Shown: positions 58,462-64,000 of the stretch, piece by piece | How positions within the stretch are numbered: position 1 is the first letter of the stretch | Layout of the letters: each line of letters opens with the position of its first letter | Origin: Enterobacter ludwigii | GTDB lineage: Bacteria > Pseudomonadota > Gammaproteobacteria > Enterobacterales > Enterobacteriaceae | DNA: 64,000 nucleotides | Reading direction: 5' to 3' | Assembly (NCBI RefSeq): GCF_001750725.1 | Contig: NZ_CP017279.1 | Span: 496,001-560,000, forward strand | Translations under genes and position numbers: made by a program | The notes under the pieces: model-generated | The model's database searches: none | Seen by the model: the letters and a program-made list of their open reading frames with translations, nothing else | What the model was told of the DNA's origin: nothing

Positions 58462-59754
58462 ATGAAGCAGGCATTACGTGTAGCATTTGGTTTTTTAATG
58501 CTGTGGGCAGCAGTACTGCACGCAGAAGTACGTATCGAGATCACCCAGGGGGTGGATTCGGCACGCCCAATCGGGGTTGTTCCGTTCCAGTGGGCCGGTC
58601 CTGGCGCTGCGCCTGAAGATGCCGGTGGCATCGTTGCGGCTGACCTGCGTAACAGCGGTAAATTCAACCCATTAGATCGTTCTCGTCTGCCTCAGCAGCC
58701 GGGCAGCGCGCAGGAAGTACAGCCTGCCGCATGGTCTGCGCTCGGTATCGATGCTGTCGTTGTTGGTCAGGTTACACCTAACCCGGACGGCTCTTACAAC
58801 GTTGCCTGGCAGCTGGTTGATACCGGCGGTGCACCGGGTACCGTTCTGGCACAGAACTCTTACAAGGTCACTAAACAGTACCTGCGCTACGCGGCACACG
58901 CTGCCAGCGATGCGGTATTTGAAAAACTGACCGGCATTAAAGGTGCGTTCCGTACCCGTATTGCTTATGTGGTACAGACCAATGGCGGTCAGTTCCCGTA
59001 TGAGCTGCGCGTATCTGACTACGATGGTTACAATCAGTTCCTGGTGAAACGTTCTTCTCAGCCGCTGATGTCTCCAGCCTGGTCTCCGGACGGTTCTAAA
59101 CTGGCTTATGTTACCTTCGAAAGCGGTCGTTCAGCGCTGGTTATTCAGACGCTGGCTAACGGTGCTGTTCGCCAGGTTGCGTCGTTCCCTCGTCACAACG
59201 GTGCGCCTTCGTTCTCTCCGGACGGTACCAAACTGGCGTTTGCGCTCTCTAAAACCGGTAGCCTGAACCTGTACGTGATGGACATTGGCTCAGGTCAAAT
59301 TCGCCAGGTGACCGATGGTCGCAGCAACAACACCGAACCGTCCTGGTTCCCGGACAGCCAGAACCTGGCATTTACGTCTGACCAGGCAGGTCGTCCACAA
59401 ATCTATAAAGTGAACGTCAACGGCGGTGCTCCACAGCGTATTACCTGGGAAGGTTCGCAGAACCAAAACGCAGATGTGAGCAGCGACGGTAAATTTATGG
59501 TAATGGTCAGCTCCAACGGTGGGCAGCAGCACATTGCCAAACAAGATCTGGTAGCGGGTGGCGTTCAAGTTCTGTCGTCAACGTTCCTGGATGAAACGCC
59601 AAGTCTGGCACCTAACGGCACTATGGTAATCTACAGCTCTTCTCAGGGGATGGGATCTGTGCTGAATCTGGTTTCTACAGATGGGCGTTTCAAAGCGCGT
59701 ATTCCGGCAACTGATGGACAGGTAAAATCACCTGCCTGGTCGCCGTATCTGTAA
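58462..59754 (+). CDS. tolB: TolB, periplasmic beta-propeller of Tol-Pal
   Basis: Periplasmic protein that binds Pal and releases it from peptidoglycan when pulled by TolA. It has 430 residues, as in E. coli. The signal peptide is cleaved after residue 21 (VLHA-E), then comes an N-terminal domain (about 22-160) and a six-bladed propeller with repeated [18 protein letters not shown] motifs. Two ATGs are adjacent; the inner one leaves AGGGAG at five bases and is preferred. Confidence 0.97.
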   Translation: MKQALRVAFGFLMLWAAVLHAEVRIEITQGVDSARPIGVVPFQWAGPGAAPEDAGGIVAADLRNSGKFNPLDRSRLPQQPGSAQEVQPAAWSALGIDAVVVGQVTPNPDGSYNVAWQLVDTGGAPGTVLAQNSYKVTKQYLRYAAHAASDAVFEKLTGIKGAFRTRIAYVVQTNGGQFPYELRVSDYDGYNQFLVKRSSQPLMSPAWSPDGSKLAYVTFESGRSALVIQTLANGAVRQVASFPRHNGAPSFSPDGTKLAFALSKTGSLNLYVMDIGSGQIRQVTDGRSNNTEPSWFPDSQNLAFTSDQAGRPQIYKVNVNGGAPQRITWEGSQNQNADVSSDGKFMVMVSSNGGQQHIAKQDLVAGGVQVLSSTFLDETPSLAPNGTMVIYSSSQGMGSVLNLVSTDGRFKARIPATDGQVKSPAWSPYL

Positions 59755-59765
59755 ATAATAATTAA

Positions 59766-60311
<546 letters not shown>

Positions 60312-60320
60312 GAGAATTGC

Positions 60321-61115
60321 ATGAGCAGTAACTTCAGACATCATCTGTTGAGTCTGTCGTTACTGGTTGGAATAGCGGCCCCCTGGGCCGCTTTTGCTCA
60401 GGCACCAATCAGTAGTGTCGGCTCAGGCTCGGTAGAAGACCGGGTCACTCAACTCGAGCGTATTTCTAACGCTCACAGTCAGCTTTTAACCCAACTCCAG
60501 CAACAACTTTCCGACAACCAAAACGATATTGACTCTCTCCGTGGTCAGATTCAGGAAAGCCAGTATCAGCTTAACCAGGTTGTGGAACGTCAGAAGCAAA
60601 TCTTGCTGCAGATGGATAGCCTCAGCAGCGGTGGCGCAGCTGCGCAGCCAGCAGCAGGCGATCAGAGCGGTGCGGCGACGTCAACCCCTGCTCCTGCGGC
60701 AGATGCTTCGGCCTCGACGGGAGCGCCTGTTCAGAGCGGTGACGCGAATACGGACTACAACGCGGCCATTGCCCTGGTACAGGATCAATCTCGTCAGGAT
60801 GACGCTATCGCTGCGTTTCAGAACTTTGTGAAGAAATACCCTGATTCCACTTATCTGCCCAATGCAAATTATTGGCTGGGTCAGCTGAATTACAACAAGG
60901 GTAAAAAGGACGATGCGGCGTTTTATTTTGCCTCAGTGGTGAAAAATTACCCGAAATCGCCAAAAGCGCCTGATGCGATGTTTAAAGTCGGCGTCATCAT
61001 GCAGGACAAAGGTGACACTGCGAAAGCGAAAGCGGTTTATCAGCAGGTGGTTGCTAAATTCCCTGGCACCGAAGGTGCGAAGCAGGCGCAAAAACGTCTG
61101 AATTCGATGGGATGA
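60321..61115 (+). CDS. cpoB: CpoB (YbgF), cell division coordinator
   Basis: Periplasmic protein linking Tol to PBP1B/LpoB during division. It has 264 residues (E. coli 263). The signal peptide (about 1-27) is cleaved after FAQA; a coiled-coil trimerisation region (about 35-100) precedes an Ser/Ala/Thr-rich linker, and three TPR repeats (about 145-260) include NYWLGQLNYNKGKKDDA. It is last in tolB-pal-cpoB; the tRNA cluster begins 161 bases later. Confidence 0.96.
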   Translation: MSSNFRHHLLSLSLLVGIAAPWAAFAQAPISSVGSGSVEDRVTQLERISNAHSQLLTQLQQQLSDNQNDIDSLRGQIQESQYQLNQVVERQKQILLQMDSLSSGGAAAQPAAGDQSGAATSTPAPAADASASTGAPVQSGDANTDYNAAIALVQDQSRQDDAIAAFQNFVKKYPDSTYLPNANYWLGQLNYNKGKKDDAAFYFASVVKNYPKSPKAPDAMFKVGVIMQDKGDTAKAKAVYQQVVAKFPGTEGAKQAQKRLNSMG

Positions 61116-61276
61116 TTATCGCATGACCAGAAATCGCGTTATTTCTGGTCGTGCAGCATGATTCGTAAGCAGTTAAGTGATCTTCATCGAAATTTTTGTT
61201 GCGCTGAATTCTTAAATCAGTAATATATGCCGCCGTTGCCACGGGATATCAAACAACGTGAAAACAGCGTAAAAGT

Positions 61277-61352
61277 GGGTCGTTAGCTCAGTTGGTAGAG
61301 CAGTTGACTTTTAATCAATTGGTCGCAGGTTCGAATCCTGCACGACCCACCA
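61277..61352 (+). tRNA. lysT: tRNA-Lys(TTT), copy 1
   Basis: 76 bases with encoded CCA. The acceptor stem pairs GGGTCGT with ACGACCC; the anticodon loop CTTTTAA gives TTT at 61310-61312, and the T-arm is GTTCGAATC. Letters for the copies follow E. coli order loosely. It is the first of a cluster of five, probably one transcript. Confidence 0.97.
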
Positions 61353-61379
61353 CTTAAAGCAGTTCCGGTAGTACAGAGT

Positions 61380-61455
61380 GGGTGATTAGCTCAGTTGGTA
61401 GAGCATCTCCTTTACACGGAGGGGGTCGGCGGTTCGAGCCCGTCATCACCCACCA
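61380..61455 (+). tRNA. valT: tRNA-Val(TAC)
   Basis: 76 bases with CCA; acceptor GGGTGAT/ATCACCC and anticodon loop TTTACAC (TAC). It is 27 bases after the first tRNA-Lys. Confidence 0.97.
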
Positions 61456-61459
61456 CTCC

Positions 61460-61535
61460 GGGTCGTTAGCTCAGTTGGTAGAGCAGTTGACTTTTAATCA
61501 ATTGGTCGCAGGTTCGAATCCTGCACGACCCACCA
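61460..61535 (+). tRNA. lysW: tRNA-Lys(TTT), copy 2
   Basis: Identical in its 76 bases to copy 1. It starts only four bases after tRNA-Val. Confidence 0.97.
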
Positions 61536-61617
61536 ATTTTAATGTCTTACTCAGATGTTAAACGTGAAGGATAACGTTGCAACAGCAACAGCCCGTAGGG
61601 CGAGGCGAAGCCGAGTC

Positions 61618-61635
61618 ATCCTGCACGACCCACCA
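61618..61635 (+). pseudogene. 3' remnant of a tRNA-Lys gene
   Basis: ATCCTGCACGACCCACCA repeats the last 18 bases (T-arm end, acceptor 3' strand and CCA) of the neighbouring tRNA-Lys genes, but the upstream 82 bases (61536-61617) show no other tRNA-Lys sequence. It is probably a scar of recombination or gene loss, similar in kind to the tRNA 3' repeats known in the E. coli tyrT locus. Confidence 0.85.
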
Positions 61636-61674
61636 GGTTATTGGTATGAGTAAAAATTCAGGCAACACCCAAGC

Positions 61675-61750
61675 GGGTCGTTAGCTCAGTTGGTAGAGCA
61701 GTTGACTTTTAATCAATTGGTCGCAGGTTCGAATCCTGCACGACCCACCA
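61675..61750 (+). tRNA. lysY: tRNA-Lys(TTT), copy 3
   Basis: 76 bases identical to copy 1, with CCA, 39 bases after the remnant. Confidence 0.97.
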
Positions 61751-61781
61751 GCCTGAATAGATTTGCAGTACATCCCGCAAG

Positions 61782-61857
61782 GGGTCGTTAGCTCAGTTGG
61801 TAGAGCAGTTGACTTTTAATCAATTGGTCGCAGGTTCGAATCCTGCACGACCCACCA
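61782..61857 (+). tRNA. lysZ: tRNA-Lys(TTT), copy 4
   Basis: 76 bases identical to copy 1, with CCA; last tRNA before the terminator. Confidence 0.97.
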
Positions 61858-61861
61858 ATGT

Positions 61862-61888
61862 AAAAAAGCGCCCTAAAGGCGCTTTTTT
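61862..61888 (+). terminator. Rho-independent terminator of the tRNA cluster
   Basis: AAAAAAGCGCC pairs with GGCGCTTTTTT over a 5-base loop, four bases after the last CCA. Confidence 0.92.
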
Positions 61889-62001
61889 GCTATCTGTATT
61901 CCGCATATTTTGACCTTGCAGGTCGGCTCCGGCGAAGTCGCCATCCGATGCGTGCTACGCGCACCTATTTCCGGTGACTTTTTCTCGCAAATTCGCTATC
62001 T

Positions 62002-62019
62002 TGTTTAGTATACAAAACA
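62002..62019. promoter_or_regulatory. NadR operator upstream of nadA
   Basis: TGTTTA-N6-AAAACA matches the NadR box TGTTTA-N6-TAAACA at all but one position. It lies 74 bases before the nadA start; NadR with NAD/ATP represses nadA-pnuC in enterics. Confidence 0.8.
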
Positions 62020-62092
62020 CATTTGCCGTCCGTTTTGCTATGTTATGCAAAAGAAAGGCAATAATGTTAAGCCAGTAAAACGAGAAGCCATA

Positions 62093-63136
62093 ATGAGCGT
62101 GATGTTTGATCCAGAAGCCGCAATCTATCCCTTCCCGCCAAAGCCTGTCCCGCTGAGTCAGGATGAGAAGCAGTTTTACCGTGAGAAGATCAAACGACTT
62201 CTCAAAGAGCGAGATGCAGTGATGGTTGCACATTACTACACCGACCCGGAAATCCAGCAACTGGCGGAAGAGACCGGGGGCTGCATCTCTGACTCTCTGG
62301 AGATGGCACGCTTTGGTGCCAGACATCCTGCTTCCACGTTACTGGTCGCAGGCGTTCGCTTTATGGGGGAAACCGCAAAGATTCTCAGCCCTGAAAAAAC
62401 CATTCTGATGCCAACGCTACATGCGGAGTGTTCACTCGACCTCGGCTGTCCGATTGATGCGTTCTCGGCCTTCTGCGACGCCCATCCGGACCGTACCGTG
62501 GTGGTCTATGCCAATACCTCTGCCGCAGTGAAAGCGCGGGCAGACTGGGTCGTGACGTCAAGCATCGCCGTTGAACTGATTGAGCATCTGGACAGCCTGG
62601 GCGAGAAAATCATCTGGGCGCCTGACCGCCATCTCGGCAATTACGTGCAGAAGCAGACCGGCGCTGACGTGCTTTGCTGGCAGGGTGCCTGTATTGTTCA
62701 TGATGAATTTAAGACGCAGGCGCTCTCGCGCATGAAGGCGCTTTACCCGCACGCAGCGATCCTTGTTCACCCGGAATCACCGCAGTCCATTGTCGACATG
62801 GCGGATGCCGTGGGATCCACAAGCCAGCTTATCAATGCTGCCAGGACGCTGCCGCACAAGCAGCTCATCGTGGCAACCGACCGCGGTATCTTCTATAAGA
62901 TGCAGCAGGCCGTGCCTGAGAAAGAGCTGCTTGAAGCACCAACGGCGGGCGAGGGGGCGACGTGTCGTAGCTGCGCGCACTGCCCGTGGATGGCGATGAA
63001 CGGCCTGAAAGCTATTGCTGAGGGGCTGGAGAAAGGCGGAGCAGCGCATGAAATCCATGTGGATGCTGCTCTGCGTGAAGGTGCGTTAATTCCGCTTAAC
63101 CGCATGCTGGATTTTGCGGCTACACTACGTACTTAA
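62093..63136 (+). CDS. nadA: Quinolinate synthase NadA
   Basis: Makes quinolinate from iminoaspartate and dihydroxyacetone phosphate for NAD synthesis; a [4Fe-4S] enzyme. It has 347 residues, as in E. coli. Cluster ligands are C113 (HAECSLD), C200 (GACIVHDE) and C297 in the [10 protein letters not shown] motif (291-300). The ATG at 62093 is chosen over one 16 codons upstream, which is not conserved. It is followed 22 bases later by pnuC in one NadR-controlled operon. Confidence 0.97.
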   Translation: MSVMFDPEAAIYPFPPKPVPLSQDEKQFYREKIKRLLKERDAVMVAHYYTDPEIQQLAEETGGCISDSLEMARFGARHPASTLLVAGVRFMGETAKILSPEKTILMPTLHAECSLDLGCPIDAFSAFCDAHPDRTVVVYANTSAAVKARADWVVTSSIAVELIEHLDSLGEKIIWAPDRHLGNYVQKQTGADVLCWQGACIVHDEFKTQALSRMKALYPHAAILVHPESPQSIVDMADAVGSTSQLINAARTLPHKQLIVATDRGIFYKMQQAVPEKELLEAPTAGEGATCRSCAHCPWMAMNGLKAIAEGLEKGGAAHEIHVDAALREGALIPLNRMLDFAATLRT

Positions 63137-63158
63137 TTCAATACGCCCTGGGGAAAAG

Positions 63159-63878
63159 ATGGATTTTTTTAGCACACAGAACATTCTGGTTCATATACCG
63201 ATTGGTGCAGGTGGCTATGACCTGTCATGGATTGAGGCCGTGGGTACGCTGGCTGGGTTATTGTGTATCTGGCTGGCAAGCCTGGAGAAGATCAGCAACT
63301 ACGCGTTCGGGTTAATTAACGTTACGCTCTTTGCGATTATCTTCTTCCAGATCCAGCTGTACGCCAGCCTGCTTTTGCAGTTGTTCTTCTTTGCGGCGAA
63401 CATTTACGGTTGGTACGCGTGGTCGCGGCAGAACAGCCAGCAGGAGGCAGAGCTGCAAATCCGCTGGCTGCCCTTACCGAAAGCTATCGCCTGGTTTGTC
63501 GCCTGCGTTGTCGCCATTGGTTTAATGACCGTCTATATCAACCCGGTGTTTGCATTCCTGACCCGTGTCGCGGTGTCGGTCATGTCTGGCCTCGGGCTGA
63601 ATGTCGCTATGCCATCACTCCAGCCGGATGCTTTCCCGTTCTGGGACTCCTGCATGATGGTGCTGTCGATTGCTGCGATGATCCTGATGACCCGTAAATA
63701 CGTTGAGAACTGGCTGCTCTGGGTCGTCATTAACGTCATTAGCGTGGTTATTTTTGCACTTCAGGGCGTCTACGCGATGTCGCTGGAGTATCTGCTGCTG
63801 ACCTTCATTGCCCTGAACGGGAGCCGGATGTGGATTAACAGCGCGCGTGAGCGAGGCTCTCGCGCGCTTTCGAACTAA
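63159..63878 (+). CDS. pnuC: PnuC, nicotinamide riboside/mononucleotide transporter
   Basis: Inner-membrane facilitator that brings in the NAD precursor nicotinamide riboside (historically scored as NMN). It has 239 residues from MDFFSTQNI, as in E. coli, with about seven to eight membrane helices. The [17 protein letters not shown] and [10 protein letters not shown] motifs of the family are visible. Its stop overlaps the converging zitB stop by four bases. Confidence 0.95.
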   Translation: MDFFSTQNILVHIPIGAGGYDLSWIEAVGTLAGLLCIWLASLEKISNYAFGLINVTLFAIIFFQIQLYASLLLQLFFFAANIYGWYAWSRQNSQQEAELQIRWLPLPKAIAWFVACVVAIGLMTVYINPVFAFLTRVAVSVMSGLGLNVAMPSLQPDAFPFWDSCMMVLSIAAMILMTRKYVENWLLWVVINVISVVIFALQGVYAMSLEYLLLTFIALNGSRMWINSARERGSRALSN

Positions 63879-64000
63879 TGATGGTGATGATGTGAATGGC
63901 CGGACTGCGCCTCGTTCAGGTGGCAGTCCGGGCCGTTACAGGGCTGGTACTCCATCTGGATGGTGGCGTGGCCAATCTCATAGTGATGGTCGAGAAAGTG
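63875..64000 (-). CDS. zitB: ZitB zinc efflux protein, 3' end (gene runs off the right edge)
   Basis: The last 41 codons of a cation-diffusion-facilitator exporter. The C-terminal cytoplasmic part includes [31 protein letters not shown] and a terminal His run, matching E. coli ZitB, which exports Zn2+. It ends within the pnuC stop region: the two converging stops overlap, leaving no room for a terminator between them. Confidence 0.92.
   Translation of the reverse strand, partial: HFLDHHYEIGHATIQMEYQPCNGPDCHLNEAQSGHSHHHHH

Noticed and set aside
61277..61857. Tandem 76-base repeats that could look like a CRISPR array or duplication
   Set aside because: The repeats fold as tRNA-Lys genes with CCA ends, spacing is irregular and a tRNA-Val is interspersed.

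Overview
The window is ordinary, collinear core chromosome of a gamma-proteobacterium in the Enterobacteriaceae. Gene order and protein sequences are very close to Escherichia coli between asnB and zitB, but the proteins are not identical to E. coli. ybgA and the rhs-type block that E. coli carries before phr are absent, and only five tRNA genes lie in the lys/val cluster. Together this fits an Enterobacter-like genus (Enterobacter, Lelliottia, Leclercia); I cannot settle the species. I see no prophage, insertion sequence, CRISPR array, defence system or integron.

Layout. 1-7 kb: amino-sugar use (asnB 5' end, nagD/umpH, nagC, nagA, nagB, divergent nagE) with paired NagC operators. 7-11 kb: glnS and the chitoporin operon chiPQ, with a NagC operator and a ChiX sRNA target. 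11-16 kb: iron and redox (fur with its upstream coupled ORF, fldA), ybfE, ybfF, seqA, pgm. 16-20 kb: inducible ornithine decarboxylase and antiporter (speF-potE) behind the 34-codon leader peptide speFL. 20-28 kb: high-affinity potassium system kdpFABC-DE. 28-34 kb: ybfA, a possible small membrane protein, phr, ybgI, 5-oxoprolinase pxpBCA, nei. 34-46 kb: the TCA block gltA / sdhCDAB-sucABCD, ending in a short 3' UTR RNA resembling SdhX. 46-51.5 kb: mannosylglycerate use (mngR, mngA, mngB). 52-55 kb: cytochrome bd-I (cydABX-ybgE). 55-61 kb: Tol-Pal envelope system (ybgC-tolQRA, tolB-pal-cpoB). 61-62 kb: tRNA cluster Lys-Val-Lys-[3' remnant]-Lys-Lys. 62-64 kb: nadA-pnuC and the 3' end of zitB.

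How the genes connect. NagC links chitin oligosaccharide entry (ChiP), GlcNAc uptake (NagE) and GlcNAc-6-P breakdown to fructose-6-P. CRP-like sites precede nag, mng, sdh and speFL. The TCA block and cytochrome bd are joined by oxygen/redox control (a perfect FNR box lies upstream of cydA). nadA has a NadR box.

I did not find a previously undescribed multigene system. The parts most worth a second look are small: the fur upstream ORF whose reading frame appears shifted relative to E. coli but still ends on the fur start codon, the tRNA-Lys 3' remnant, the unannotated 36-codon ORF before phr, the SdhX-like RNA, and several leader or operator elements. Comparisons with E. coli are from memory of its sequences, not from a search.
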